DNA of 64,000 nucleotides from Mycoplasmataceae bacterium. Its GTDB lineage: Bacteria; Bacillota_I; Bacilli_A; Mycoplasmatales; Mycoplasmoidaceae. Position 1 is the first letter of the stretch, and each line of letters starts with the position of its first letter. The stretch is taken from contig JAHHTH010000004.1 in the NCBI GenBank assembly GCA_020024755.1, positions 62,001 through 126,000 of the forward strand. Reading direction: 5' to 3'. Shown piece by piece: positions 1 to 11,558 of this stretch. The notes below the pieces were generated by a model. That model had not been told where the DNA came from and searched no databases. It saw only the letters and a list, made by a program, of their open reading frames with translations. Position numbers and translations under genes: made by a program.

Positions 1-156
1 TAATTTTCTCCCTCTACGTTCTTCTAATTCACCATTTATCAGAATTTTATTAGTTTTTAAGTACTCTTTTGCGTCACCGCCAAAAGAAATGATCCCTTTG
101 TACTTTAAAAACTGTCCTAAAGTAATAAATTCTGTTGAAATTTGAACTTTTTCCAT
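1..156 (-). CDS. S4-domain RNA-binding protein, YaaA/RlbA-like (partial)
   Basis: The 52 visible residues begin at an ATG (complement of 154-156) and run off the left edge, so the C-terminus is missing. They look like the small S4 RNA-binding proteins of the YaaA/RlbA type: a short N-terminal strand, ITLGQFLKYKGII, then a glycine-rich turn and ILINGELEERRGRKL, which is the S4 loop with its basic end. In Bacillus and many Firmicutes this gene directly follows dnaN, and it does so here in the same direction, which supports the call. The family is thought to act in ribosome assembly or 23S rRNA binding. No Shine-Dalgarno was obvious. The family is fairly sure; the exact role is not. Confidence 0.75.
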   Translation of the reverse strand, partial: MEKVQISTEFITLGQFLKYKGIISFGGDAKEYLKTNKILINGELEERRGRKL

Positions 157-291
157 AGATTTTTATAATATTATATAATATTATATCATAAAAGGTGCTT
201 AAATTTAAGCGTTTTAATTAAGGATGATTAATAATACTAAAATTTGGTTTTCGTTGAAATTTGGTATATTTTAATTAATTTCAGATATATA
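157..291. other. AT-rich gap between dnaN and the S4 gene
   Basis: This gap of 135 bases is almost pure A/T near 160-190 and contains a 14-base perfect palindrome, GCTTAAATTTAAGC, at 197-210. No ORF or clear terminator with a T-run was seen. It may carry the promoter of the S4 gene. Confidence 0.4.
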
Positions 292-1452
292 TTAAGCTTT
301 TTGTCCAGCCTCAGATCTAAATAATGTTAGTAATTGTTTATAATTTTTATCATTTTCGTCTTCTAAAATGATTTTAGATAGTAAATTATTGGTTGAAATA
401 TAAGAAATTGTTACATTTGTGTCACCAAATGACTTCAAAATTGATGTTAAGTACTTAATTGACACTGTAATTTTTTGATTTGTACCTGTGAAATTAGTAA
501 TTGGAAGTACATCATTCAAATTTCCAATTTCTTGTGACTTAAAACTAATCGAAAGTGTGTCATTATTTGTGTACATATCAACTGTTGGATTTTTATTACC
601 TTGTACAATTACTTGACCTCTATCAACTGCATTAGCTAAAGTTCTAGTTGAAACTTTATATGAACATGCAATATCTTGAACATTGAAAAATTTACTTATA
701 TCAGGAAATGCTCCTTCAAGTAATTTTGATCTAACAATAATATCTCCAATTTTATAATCAATAAAAGTTCCATCAAAATATAATTTAACAATTTGAGTTT
801 CATTTGTATTTCCAACAATAAAATTTAATGTTGCTTGATCAACTGTAATATTAAATTTTTCACCATTAAAATCATAATTTAACATTGATATTTTCTTTGA
901 ATTACATGCAACAATGTTTAATTTACCTTCTTCAGTTGTAGTATCAAAATTAATACCTGTTAGCATTTTATAAGCTGGTTTAGTAATATCTTTTGGATCG
1001 GCACATGAATGGTATAGTTTAGCCTTTATAGTTCTAAATATATTTGCACTTAATTCAAAATTTTGTCATGATTCATTTATTTGATTATCCATTTCAATAA
1101 ATAAAGATGGATCAAGAGTTACGATATTTGTTACAAAAGATCCTTGTTGTAAATTTAGTCAATTATTTTCAACTAATACAAGTTGAATATCTTCATTTGG
1201 TAGTGTATTTGTGATGTCATATAACATCTTAGTTTTTATTAAAGTTGCACCTTGTTCTTCAATACTAAAGTCATTTGTTAATGTATATTGTACTTTTAAG
1301 TTGTAATTGTAAAATTTAAAGATAATTTTATTTTCTTCTTTATTAGCTTCAATATAAATACATTCAGTAGTTACAGCTTGTGTTACATTACAAACTTCAT
1401 TAGCAACTTTTAAAACTTTTTCTAAAGCGTTCTTTTTGATAGTAATTTTCAT
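292..1452 (-). CDS. dnaN: DNA polymerase III beta subunit (sliding clamp)
   Basis: This 386-residue protein is the ring-shaped processivity clamp that holds the replicative polymerase on DNA and docks other repair proteins. Length matches the family (about 370-380), giving three clamp domains of roughly 125 residues. The N-terminus MKITIKKNALEKVLKVANEV is typical, and the C-terminus keeps strands such as IDYKIGDIIVRSKLLEGAFPD. Two in-frame TGA codons between about 1065 and 1160 read as Trp (ESWQNFELS and NNWLNL). The gene reads away from the plus-strand block that starts with pth. dnaA, its usual upstream neighbour, is absent; the divergent gap on its 5' side carries DnaA-box-like sites. Confidence 0.93.
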
Positions 1453-1557
1453 AATGTATTAATTATATGCTCTATTGTAGTAATATATAAAAGAAATTAT
1501 TTATTTAAATTTATTAGATTAAATATTATTATTAGTCTCTGTGGAAAAGTGGAAAAC
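1453..1557. promoter_or_regulatory. divergent gap with tandem DnaA-box-like sites (candidate oriC edge)
   Basis: The gap between divergent dnaN and pth is almost all A/T. Two head-to-tail sites lie at its right end: 1540-1548 (complement TTTTCCACA, a usual relaxed DnaA box) and 1549-1557 (complement ends TTTTCCAC, one mismatch). Genes to the left point left and nearly all genes to the right point right, as around an origin. The gap is short for an origin and dnaA is not adjacent, so this is a candidate only. The region must also hold the promoters of both genes. Confidence 0.4.
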
Positions 1558-2118
1558 ATGGCAAAATTAATTATTGGATTAGGAAACCCTGGTGAAGAAT
1601 ATATCAATACTAGACACAATGTTGGTTTTAAAACTATCGATAGTTTAGCTAAAAAAAATAATATTACTCTTGATAAGAGCCAATTTAATGGTGTTTATGG
1701 GGCTTTTATGAAAAATGGTGAAAAAATAATTTTAGCTAAACCTATGACTTATATGAATTTATCTGGTCAATTTGTTAGCAAATTTGTGCAATATTACAAT
1801 GTTGATCTAAGCGATTTAATAATTATTTATGATGATATTGATACACCTACTGGGGATTTAAAATTAAAAACAAGTGGTTCTTCTGGTGGTCAAAATGGTA
1901 TTAAAAATATAATAGAATTACTAGGAACTGATAAATTCAAACGTATAAAGATTGGTATTGGACCACGTAATAAACAGGATTTAGTAAGTTATGTTTTAGG
2001 AAAATTCACAAAAGAAGAAACTGAAAAGGTAGCAAAAGTCATTAATATTGTTGGTGATATGATGGAATATATTACTGATGTAGACTTTTCAAACCTATTA
2101 TCTAAGGTAAAAAAATAA
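1558..2118 (+). CDS. pth: peptidyl-tRNA hydrolase
   Basis: Cytosolic enzyme of 186 residues that splits the ester bond of peptidyl-tRNAs dropped from ribosomes and recycles the tRNA. Family motifs are intact: KLIIGLGNPGEEYINTRHNVGF at the N-terminus (catalytic His in TRHNVG), KPMTYMNLSGQ, IYDDIDTPTGDLKLK with the catalytic Asp, and SGGQNGIKNI. An in-frame GTG exists at 1549, but the ATG at 1558 gives the standard MAKLIIGLGNPG start, and the upstream GTGGAAAAGTGG stretch could act as a weak ribosome site. The stop overlaps the tilS ATG by one base (TAATG), so the two are translationally coupled. The pth-tilS-lgt order is like Mycoplasma genitalium, where hprK lies between tilS and lgt. Confidence 0.95.
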   Translation: MAKLIIGLGNPGEEYINTRHNVGFKTIDSLAKKNNITLDKSQFNGVYGAFMKNGEKIILAKPMTYMNLSGQFVSKFVQYYNVDLSDLIIIYDDIDTPTGDLKLKTSGSSGGQNGIKNIIELLGTDKFKRIKIGIGPRNKQDLVSYVLGKFTKEETEKVAKVINIVGDMMEYITDVDFSNLLSKVKK

Positions 2119-2996
2119 TGAAAAAGTATATATTTGCAGTATCAGGTGGTCCTGATTCTATGGCTATGCTAAGCATGAAATATAAGAAAGCACAGGCTGT
2201 ATGTGTTGTTAACTATAATAAGAGAAAAACATCAGATTATGATGTGAAATGTGTTGTGGATTGATGTTCTTTACATAATATAAAATATTATGTATATAAT
2301 GTGGATAAAAAAATTTATAAAAACGCAAAAAATGAGAATTTTCAGGCTTTAGCACGTCAAATTAGGTATGATTTCTTTGAAAAAGTAGCTAAAATTGAGA
2401 AAAATTACAATTTAATGGTTGCACACAACTTAAATGATCATTTAGAGACTGCATATATGCAGAAAAATCGCCATTCTAAGGCACTTTTCTATGGAATTAA
2501 GCAAAAAAGTAAATATCGTTCATTAGCCATATATAGACCACTTTTAGGACTTCAAAAGTCTACTTTACAGCGTTATTGTGATGAAAAAGGTATTAAATAC
2601 GCGATTGATGAATCAAATGCTATGGATATTTATGAAAGAAATAGGGTAAGAAAAATTATATGCTCATGAACTTCTGACCAATTTTTAGAATTTATTAGAG
2701 AAATTAATAAATACAACAAGAAACATAAGAAATTATCTAAAAAAGTAGATAAAACATTTAATAATTGGGCTGAATTGAATTTTAATTTAGATTTTTTTAG
2801 AAATATTGATGATCATGAAATCAAATATTATCTAGTTTATAATTTCTTGTCACTACATGATGAATCGAATAATTCTGCAAATAAAATCGAAGGAATAATA
2901 AAGTATATACATAAACAATCAGGCAAAGAAATGTTTAGACTTGAAAAAAATAAAAGATTGAAAAAGATTAATAAATGTCTAACTATTGTAAAATAA
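2118..2996 (+). CDS. tilS: tRNA(Ile)-lysidine synthase
   Basis: TilS uses ATP and lysine to change C34 of the CAU-anticodon tRNA-Ile to lysidine, switching the codon read from AUG to AUA. The start shows the PP-loop ATP-binding motif AVSGGPDSMAML at residues 7-18, then a core with ALARQIRYDFF and AHNLNDHLETAYMQ, which is the usual HNxxDxxET-type signature, and RPLLGLQK. Three-base reading needs TGA as Trp at about 2261 (VVDWCSL) and 2667 (CSWTSDQF). With 292 residues it is the short mycoplasma form without the full C-terminal tRNA-binding domains. It starts inside the pth stop and ends 4 bases before lgt. Confidence 0.9.
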
Positions 2997-3000
2997 CATT

Positions 3001-4146
3001 ATGGATTTATTAATAAACTCTAATGAGATAGTTAACGTAACTGCTGTAAACATGGAACAAATTCATTTGTTTGATGATAATTTTAAATATGCAATAAAAT
3101 GAGTTGCAAATGGAGAAACAACTGGTATTCTTTGATATCCATTATTTTATCTTTTTGCTTTTTTCACTTGTGTAATAATTGGAAGTATTGCAGCACATTG
3201 AAGATATAAGGTTTCATATGACTTAATAATTTGATATACCATTATTCTAGTACCCACATGTTTGTTGGGGGCAAGATTTTGATCAGCATGTATTGGTGAT
3301 CTAAAATGAGAAAATTTCTTTACTCCAAGGACTGGTGGTCTCGCCATCCAGGGTGGTATTGTAGTTGGTGTTATTGATGCTATGATATTTTTCCCATTAA
3401 TGACAAGAAAAGCTAAATATCAAGTTAGAATTGTGGAAAATGACTTACCAAAAATTGTAAAGCCTTCTTTTTTAATATTTGTAGATTGTATTATTCCATT
3501 AATCTTAATAGGTCAAGCAATTGGTAGATGAGGTAATTTCTTTAATGGGGAACTATTTGGACGTGATTTAGGTCCTGATGCTGCTTCATTGCAATGATTA
3601 ACCAATATTATGCCAGGTGTTACTCCTCGTATGCAATGTGTTCAATATGGTTCAAATCCATTGATAGATTCTTTAACTAATGGGGATTATTATCAACCTT
3701 TATTTTTGTATGAAGGTGTATTAAATATCCTAGCTTTTCTAATAATTTATATTTGACTTCCAAATTATAAAGACATTAGATTAGGTACAATCGGGATGAG
3801 TTACTTCTGAATTTATGGATGTATTAGATTTGGAATGGAACCATTAAGAAATAGCCAATACACTTTTACATCTACATATATTCTAAATGGTATTTTATGT
3901 GCACTTGGTATTGCTGGTACTATCTATACTCAATTCTTTGGTCCAAAATATAGAGATAAGCAATTGTTATACATGGTTTGAATTAAATATATTAGACTTC
4001 CATTTATAAAACTTGGTATTAAAATGAAGATGAAGTGAGCACTTCAATTTGAAATAAAAGATAAAGGTTTAAAGAACTATGGATTTGAAAAACCTTATAA
4101 TTTCTGTCGTTCTGAACATAATCCTCTATATTACGCCAATAGATAA
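3001..4146 (+). CDS. lgt: prolipoprotein diacylglyceryl transferase
   Basis: Integral membrane enzyme of 381 residues that moves diacylglycerol from phosphatidylglycerol to the lipobox Cys of prolipoproteins. The family signature GQAIGRWGNFFNGELFG lies near residues 171-187, with GGLAIQGGIVVG before it. About seven hydrophobic segments are visible. Many TGA codons are Trp. It is long for Lgt: the N-terminus has about 40 extra residues before the first membrane helix and the C-terminus carries a basic tail of about 60 residues, as in several mycoplasma Lgt proteins. It is consistent with the lipoprotein at 62220. The operon with pth and tilS is tight; unlike M. genitalium, no hprK lies between. 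Confidence 0.93.
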
Positions 4147-4153
4147 TAAGATT

Positions 4154-4173
4154 AACTATAATATATTATAGTT
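4154..4173. terminator. 20-base perfect AT palindrome after lgt
   Basis: AACTATAATA is followed directly by its inverted copy TATTATAGTT. It sits 8 bases after the lgt stop. There is no T-run after it, so it could be a weak terminator or a protein-binding palindrome. Confidence 0.35.
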
Positions 4174-4250
4174 ATTGCCCATAAATAGCTTTAATTAATT
4201 CAAAAAATAAAATTATTTTATAAATTCAATTAAAAAAGTTCACTTTAAAG

Positions 4251-4256
4251 TATAAT
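4251..4256 (+). promoter_or_regulatory. -10 box of the nucleoside ABC operon
   Basis: A perfect TATAAT ends six bases before the ATG at 4263. Transcription normally begins about six to eight bases after the -10, so the mRNA is probably leaderless or nearly so. No Shine-Dalgarno is present, which agrees. A poor TTCACT lies 9 bases upstream and is too close to be a -35. Confidence 0.6.
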
Positions 4257-4262
4257 GGAAGT

Positions 4263-5714
4263 ATGAACAAAAGATTACATATTGTACTTGGTTTGACAGG
4301 ATTAGTAGCTGCTGGAGGTCTTGTGACTGGTGGATATTTCCTTTTTTCAAACTCAAATAAATATAATGGATACTACACAAATCCGATTATCGATAACCCA
4401 AATGGATTAGTATCTGCATATAATGGTGCAAGAGAAAGAGGTGCTGAAGTTATTCTGACTCCAGGGTTTAATCACCAAGCACCAATTGAAAGTACTTTTG
4501 AACAATATCCTAGTGAATTTAAAAATACTGGATTCTTGTTATATGACTCAAATGTAACTAAGAATACAAAAGCTGCTTACAATACTTGAAGCATTACATT
4601 TAGAACTGATTTAGGATCAATCAAGGTTGGTGTTGCAATTGCTTACTTTTTAAATTATTACCAAGATTGATTTGCAACAGATGATGATGGTAAATTGACT
4701 TGAGCAACTTGAGGTGGGCTACCATATTCGTCAGTTACATCATACATGGGTGGATTACAAAAAGGTATTCAATGAGCTAATGAAAATTTAAAAGGTAAAA
4801 CTATTCATAATCCTGATTCAAACAAAGATTTCACATATAAAGAAGTTCAACAAATTTTTGATCCTCAAGGTTCTGAATTTACAAAAGGATTTGGAGAATC
4901 AAATGGTATGAACCTTCAAATGTCATTAGTTAACGCAAGACCAGATGTTCTAATTCCAGTTGCTGGTCCACAAATATGAAGTGCTCAAAATTTAATCAAA
5001 AACTTAAAAGATTCTAAAACAATACTAATTGGTGTTGACTCTGCTTGTGAAGATGATCCTAGAAATTTAGATTACATTTCTGATTATCATGGTAAACCAA
5101 TTGGTAACGGGAAAAGAGTTCAATTTTCGTCACTTAAAAGATTAGACTATGCTGGTGAAAAAGCTTTATCAATTATTAATAATGGTAACAAGATTCCTGA
5201 AACAACAAATCCAGATGAATATAATAATTTCACTACACCAACTGGTGAAACAGGTTTTGGAACATGTGCAGTAGGTGACATTAAAAATAATTGTGTAGGT
5301 ATTAGTGAAGCTGGTCTTCCATATTTTGACGATGCATTTAAATTATCTGGATTAACTCAAGACCCAGCATTAGATCCAAAATATAGTGAAGTAGCAAATA
5401 TGCAATATGTTGGAGATCCAAAGAGCGATGATCCTAAGACTCCTGATAATGAATCAATTTACAATTATGGTGCAGCTCCATTTGGACTAGCAAAAGAATG
5501 TACATTAAATGTTTCAGATACATCTAAGATTTTAAATAAAAATGGTTTTATCAAAAAAGATGACCAAGCTGATGCAAATAAGATTAAAGTTATTTTATCT
5601 CAATCAAATGCTATTTTAATGGATGCAAGTTTTAGTCAATCATGCTATGTAGGTCTATATACTTGATATAAATCTATGGGTATTGAAATACCAAAACCAA
5701 TAGGAGGGAAGTAA
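4263..5714 (+). CDS. BMP-family nucleoside-binding surface protein
   Basis: Substrate-binding protein of 483 residues of the Bmp/PnrA (Med, P48) family, which hands purine nucleosides to an RbsA-like ABC transporter. Seen: an N-terminal hydrophobic segment at about residues 5-28; GAEVILTPGFNHQAPIE; TWATWGGLPYSSVTSYMGG; a typical GFxxG-like region; LIGVDSACEDDP; FSSLKRLDYAGEKAL, the conserved SxxKxxxxA block. There is no Cys after the signal segment, so it is not a standard lipoprotein; it seems anchored by an uncleaved helix. Several TGA codons are Trp. The stop overlaps the next gene's ATG (TAATG), starting a chain of overlapping ORFs with the ATPase and two permeases. Confidence 0.85.
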
Positions 5715-8182
5715 TGGCATTATTAGACAAAATTAAAGACAAGATATCTTCTAATAATGATAAGAAAGTTTCACAAAGACTAGATGGAACAAATGCTACC
5801 TTACGTAATGAAGATATTAATCCAGATATTACTGTTAATAAAATTAGAGAATATCAAAGAAATGGATGAGACCTAGAAAAACTTTATTATAAAAGTGAAT
5901 ACATTGAAAGAAAGCAATATGAAAGAAGAGAATTCAGTGATATTGAATTAAATCAATTTAAAAAATCTAAACAAATGAATGCAAGTTCATCAATGGTTAA
6001 TTCAAGTAATTTCCATGATAAAGTTGAGAAGCATAGTAGTTACAAAGATGAAATCAAAGAAAAGAATAAATCAGATCTTAGAATGAAACAAATCATTCAA
6101 GAAAGAGAAACTATTAGTAACAGACCACTTACACTAAAAGAAAGAAATAAACTTCTTGATGAATTAGCTTCAAACAAAACTGCTGAAAATAGAAAGCAAG
6201 ATATTCTTAAAATTTTACGTAACCAAGAATTAAACCCATTACAAACTACAGATAATAAACCAGGATTTAATAAACAAGTTCCAGAAAATATAAATCAACA
6301 ACAATTACAACCACAACCAGAACAACAATTATCCAGAAGAGAAATTAAGAAACAACAAAAGTTGCAAGAACAACATCCTGAAATGCAACAACAAGTTGCA
6401 GCTCCAGTTCAATATAATGAAAATGCAACAACAGATTTAAACAAACCTAATGTTGAACAATATATTGAACAACAAAAGAAAGATGAAATAGCACAATTTG
6501 GTTCTAAGAAACCTAAACTTGAATTAGTTCCTGAAGTTGATGAACGTGGTTTAATTGTTGAACCAGTTAAAACATATGTTAGACTTGCTGACCAAGAATC
6601 AAGTGATATCATTACTCACGCTAATGAAATCAAAGTAATTTCTAACTCTAAACCATCATATGATCCAAATGCAAAATATGCAATTGAAATGATTGATATC
6701 TATAAAACATTTGGACAAGTTCATGCAAACAATGGAATTACATTTAGAGTAAAAGAAAATGAAGTTCATGCTCTTATTGGTGAAAACGGTGCAGGTAAAT
6801 CTGTTTTAATGTCAATTCTATTTGGAATTTATAATCCTGATTCTGGAAAGATTTTAATTAATGGAGAACCAGCTGTTTTCTCATCTCCAATGGATGCTAC
6901 TTTTGCTGGACTTGGAATGGTGCACCAACACTTTAAATTAGTTGAAACAGATTCAATTTATGAAAATGTAGTATTAGGTGTTGAAAATGTCGATGGTCTT
7001 GGTGTAATGAAAAATAGAGAAGCTAAGAAGAAACTTAATGCATTAATAGAAAAATATAATTTAAATTTAGATATCAATAAAAAAGTATCAAAGTTAAATG
7101 TTGCAGAACAACAAAAAACTGAAATCTTAAAATTACTTTATAGAGAAGCAAGTATTATGATTTTTGATGAACCAACTGCTGTATTAAGCGATAGCGAAAT
7201 TAAACAATTCCTTGAAATTATTAAACAACTTAAAGCTGAAGGAAAAACAATCATTTTAATTACACATAAATTCAATGAAATTAAAAAAGTTGCTGATAGA
7301 GGGACTGTAATTAGATTAGGAACATTCATTTCTGACTTTAACATTAAAGATAAAAATACAAATGAAATGGTTGCAGAAATGGTTGGAGATTCAATTAATT
7401 TTGTTACAAATGAATACAAAGGACAATTTGATCAAACTAAACCAATTTTAGAAGTTAAAGATGTTCACATTGATCACAAAACAAAAGGCAATGGAATTAG
7501 CTTTGACGTACATGCTGGTGAAATCTTTGCAATTGCAGGTGTGACTGGAAATGGACAATCTGAATTATCACTAATCCTTTCTGGACTTGAAAAACCACAT
7601 GGTGGAAAGATTTTATTAAATGGTAAACACATTTCATCTAAGACTTTAAAGAACTATAAGAATGGTTTATCATTTGTTCCAGAAGATAGACATAAACATG
7701 CAGTAATTTTAGACATGCCTTGTTACATGAATGCAGTACTTAATAGAGTTGATTTTAAACCATACAATAAGAACGGTATTCTTGACTATTCATTCATTAA
7801 AGAAGATTCAAGACAATTCTTTAAGGATTATGATGTTAGAGGTACAACTCGTGGTTCTACACCAATCAGACAATTATCTGGTGGTAACCAACAAAAACTT
7901 GTAGTTGGTCGTGAACTAGACAAAGCTCATAATCTTATCATACTTGTTCAACCAACTAGAGGACTTGATTTATTGGCTATTAACAATATTCATAAACAAA
8001 TTCTTAAGGAAAAAGAACAAGGCAATGCTATACTACTTATTTCATATGAACTAGATGAAATTTTATCTCTAGCTGATACAATTGCAGTTATGAACAAAAA
8101 CCAAATTGTTGGAATGGACACAGCTAGCAAAATGACCAGAGATAAGATTGGTAAGCTAATGGTAGGTGGATATGAACATTAA
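5714..8182 (+). CDS. nucleoside ABC transporter, double ATPase with long N-terminal extension
   Basis: An 822-residue protein with two ABC domains of the RbsA/BmpB/NupA type that powers nucleoside import. Domain 1 starts near residue 322 with Walker A GENGAGKS (about 356-363) and Walker B IMIFDEPTAVL (about 481). Domain 2 starts near 576; it has the family's altered Walker A GVTGNGQSELS, a proper signature LSGGNQQ (about 721) and Walker B LIILVQPTRGLD without the usual acidic residue. The first 320 residues are extra: charged, Gln-rich and probably coiled-coil, with repeated E/K/Q and a QQ-rich stretch at about 195-260. That extension is far beyond the normal 500 residues and cytosolic. The start at 5714 overlaps the previous stop; a GGAGGG Shine-Dalgarno precedes it. 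Confidence 0.92.
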
Positions 8183-10568
8183 TAATAAATTATTTTTTGA
8201 TGGAATAAAATTCAGTAGTAAGCGTAAGAAGAATATGAGAACTTTCTATTCTACTATCTTCTCAATTTTAGCTGCTCTACTTGTTGCTCTATTAGTTGCA
8301 ACTATGCTTGGTTACAATCCACTTGAAGTTGGTTCAAAACTATTTACAGTTGGTATCCAAAATTATAAAGAACTAGTTAACTTTGCTGGTGCATTAGTAT
8401 TATCTGGTTTAGCTTTTGCAATGACCGCCAAAGCAGGTATATTTAATATTGGTATATCCGGGCAAATGTTAGGTTCAGGAACGTGCATGGTATTTGTTAT
8501 TATGTTATTCAACAAACTAGGTATAACAGATCAAATACCAAATGGTGCAGGACAAGTTATTATTGTTTTAATTGCTATGTTAGTAGGGGCATTATTCGCT
8601 TTAATAGTAGGTGCCTTAGAAGTATATCTAAAAGTTAATTCAGTTGTATCAGCTATCTTATTAAACTGAATTGTATACTTTGTTTCATTCTATTTAATAG
8701 CTACATTTGCAGCAAACAAGACAGATGATGGACAACTATTAGGAAGTATCTTAATACCAGATAACTTTAGATTAATTGATACACAATGAGGTACTGGTGG
8801 TTTAATACCAATTGTTACCATTGTTGCAATAATATCAATTGCAATGTTTGTGTTATTCAAATGTACAGTATTTGGTCACAAAATTACTGCTGTTGGATTA
8901 AATAAAGATGCTTCACAATATGCAGGTTATAAAGTTAATAAAATTAAGTTAACTACATTTGCATTATCAGGTTGTATTTCAGGTATTTTAGCTTGTGTAG
9001 TATATACTACTAGTATTGTTCCTTCAATCCCATTAAACTTGAATGTGGATGCTGTTCCTACTGAAGGTTTCGAAGGTATTGCTATTTCATTGATTGCAAA
9101 TAATAATCCAATTGCTATTATCTTTATTGGTGCACTATTTGCTTTATTCAAAAACTCAATGCCTGGTATTGCAATTCCCCCATCATACTTTAATGTATTA
9201 ATTGGTTTAATTATGATTGGTGCTACTATTTCAGTACTTTTATTAAAATGAAAACCAATTCAATTCTGAAAAACATTTAAATATGGTAAAGGTTACTATG
9301 GTGTTAAGAATACTTATGACAACAGTTTAAATATCTTAATATCAAAATACAAATCAATTCTTAAATGAGAAAAACAAAATATCTATAACCAAAAAATATC
9401 TTCAAGTCAAAAAGCTATCTTATGATCTCAAACTAAACAAGAAATAGCTGAAGATTATAAAACAGAAAAAATGATGATTCAAGATGAATATCAACAATCA
9501 TTATGAAAACTAGTAATTGACAATAAACTAATTCATGAAGAACAATATAAAACTGAAATGAATCATTATGTTAATGACATCTCACTAAAATCTACTAAAA
9601 AGATAACTCATTTTAAAGAAAAGAACTATCAATACCAAATGAAGTTGATAAATGTTGAAGGCAAGAAAAAAATATTGTTACAAGGTAAGATCGATGCTAA
9701 TGAAGCAAAGATTTGATTAAGAAAACAAATCAATGTAATCAAAGGCAATGAAATTGAAGCAATTTTAAAAATTAAACACGAAAATACTTCATCTTCAATC
9801 AAGTCAAAATTAACAAAAGATATCAAGACTAAAACAGCTGCTGAAATCTCAACAGTAAAAGTACAAGCAATCAATATGTACAAGGCTGCTTTATGAAAAC
9901 AAAGTCAAGCGTTAGATGAATTAAAACAATCAAAGAAAAAAGATACTCCAGTAACTATTGATAATCAAACAAATGCTGACGCTTCAACTTCAAATAAAAT
10001 AAACAAGAAAATTGAAGTTGCTAAAACAGATTATGTTGCATTAAAAGACAAGATTACTTCAACATCAAAATATTTAAATGAATTAGCTACAATTGAAAAT
10101 ACACAAGCTGTCCAAGAATTAGCTATCAAATATGGATCAGAAGAAAATAAGGACTACCAATTTGATAAAGCTGAAATTGATGCAGCAACTAGCTATGAAA
10201 TGGGATTAAACAATGTTGATAGTAATAAGTTAATTGCATCAATTAATTACAAATTCCATGAAACTGATGAAAATGGTATTGGTGAACATAGTAATAGATT
10301 AATTAAACAAATTGCTAAATGATCAATGAAAAATGTTAAGAAGCAATATAAACATGCAGTAATTAATATTAAAGCGCACAGAGCAATTAGTGCTTGTAAA
10401 GTTCCATTAGAACAACAAGCTCAAGAAAACTTTAATAAGAAAGCTGAATCTATTAAGAAAGAAGTTTCTAAAATTTCAAATGAAAGAATCAAACCAAATG
10501 TTATCAATTATTTAGATGGTTTAATCCAATCTAAAGGGATTGCATTACAAGAAGGAGGTAATGAATAA
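8172..10568 (+). CDS. nucleoside ABC permease with fused coiled-coil tail
   Basis: Residues 1 to about 375 are a BPD_transp_2 (RbsC/NupP-type) permease: several membrane helices and the KAGIFNIGISGQMLGSGT motif typical of the family. Residues about 377-798 are a hydrophilic, Lys/Glu/Gln-rich tail with many helical heptad-like stretches (for example KKEVSKISNERIKPN) and no membrane segment, so it should lie in the cytoplasm. Known family members are mostly 300-500 residues, so the tail is the odd part. An in-frame GTG at 8166 exists but the ATG at 8172 follows an AGGTGG-like ribosome site and overlaps the end of the ATPase gene. The tail could bind the equally long ATPase extension (inference). 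Confidence 0.88.
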
Positions 10569-11539
10569 TGGACTTTAATTACTATTTATTCTTAAACTCT
10601 GCATTCATGTTATTTGTAGTTTTAGGACTTGGTTCTTTAGCTGGATATTTCTGTGAAAGAGTTGGTATTGTAAATATTGCTATTGATGGTCAAATGATTT
10701 TTGGAGCATTAATATTCTCAATATTTGGAATGATCTTTAACAATGCTATGGGAGATTTAACTGGAGGATTTGTGCTTGTGCCAATTCTAATCTCCGCAGT
10801 TCTCTCAGTTATATTGAGTTGGATCTTCGGTCTCTTGACCATTAAGTTAAAAGCAGATCACGTAGTTGCTGGTACTGCTATTAACCTAGTAGTAGCTGGT
10901 ATAGCTACATTCATTACAATTCCTTTAGGTACTGCTATTAGTAATGGTTTATATCCTAAGCTAAAAGTTCTATTCACTCCTAAATGAGTAATAGGTGAAG
11001 GGCTATATGGTGAAACTATTATGATAGTTGCAATTGCTTTAATATTCTTAGCTATTGCAATCTTTGTAATGAATAAAACAAGATTTGGTTTAAGAATGAA
11101 AGCAATTGGTGACAATCCAAATGCAGTTAATGCTCAAGGTATTGATGTAAATAAATATAAATGATTTGGAATGATGATATCAGGAGTATTTGCTTCAATT
11201 GCTGGATCAATCTTTATTCTAGGTGGACCAAGTATGTATCCACAATCTTCTTACTTTGAAGGAAATGTTGCTGGATTAGGATTCTTATGTATTGCCATTG
11301 TTGTATCTGGTGCATGAAAGATTCCGTTCATGGTAATTTCAGCACTAGTATTTGCTGCACTTATGTCTGGCGCAAATATCTTATCAACTAACCAAATCTT
11401 AAAACCAGCAGGTGATTATGTAAAATATGCAGTTAATGCAATTCCATTCATCGCTTCACTAATAGTACTATGTATATTCTCTAGAAGAGGTTTTGCCCCT
11501 AAGGCCTTAGGTAAACATTTTGATAAAGCCCTAAGATAA
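10568..11539 (+). CDS. nucleoside ABC permease, second subunit
   Basis: A 323-residue integral membrane protein of the BPD_transp_2 family (NupQ/MG121-like), the partner of the preceding permease. Seen: GYFCERVGIVNIAIDGQMIFGAL, the family's periplasm-near motif; KADHVVAGTAINLVVAGIA; RMKAIGDNPNAVNAQGID, the loop that meets the ATPase; then ILGGPSMYPQSSYFEGNVAGLGFLCIAIVV. About eight to nine helices can be drawn. Its ATG overlaps the upstream TAA by one base after a GGAGG Shine-Dalgarno at the 3' end of the upstream gene. With binding protein, ATPase and first permease it makes a complete transporter for purine nucleosides, which fits the salvage genes at 17988-22757. Confidence 0.9.
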
Positions 11540-11558
11540 ACCATATTAAAATTAAAGT

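Noticed and set aside
1549..1557. GTG start for pth
   Set aside because: Would add three residues not found in the family; the ATG at 1558 gives the standard start.
3147..3347. Minus-strand ORF inside lgt and similar shadow ORFs (for example 22046-22471, 28242-28688, 29112-29444)
   Set aside because: They lie antisense to well-conserved genes and match no family; products of codon bias.
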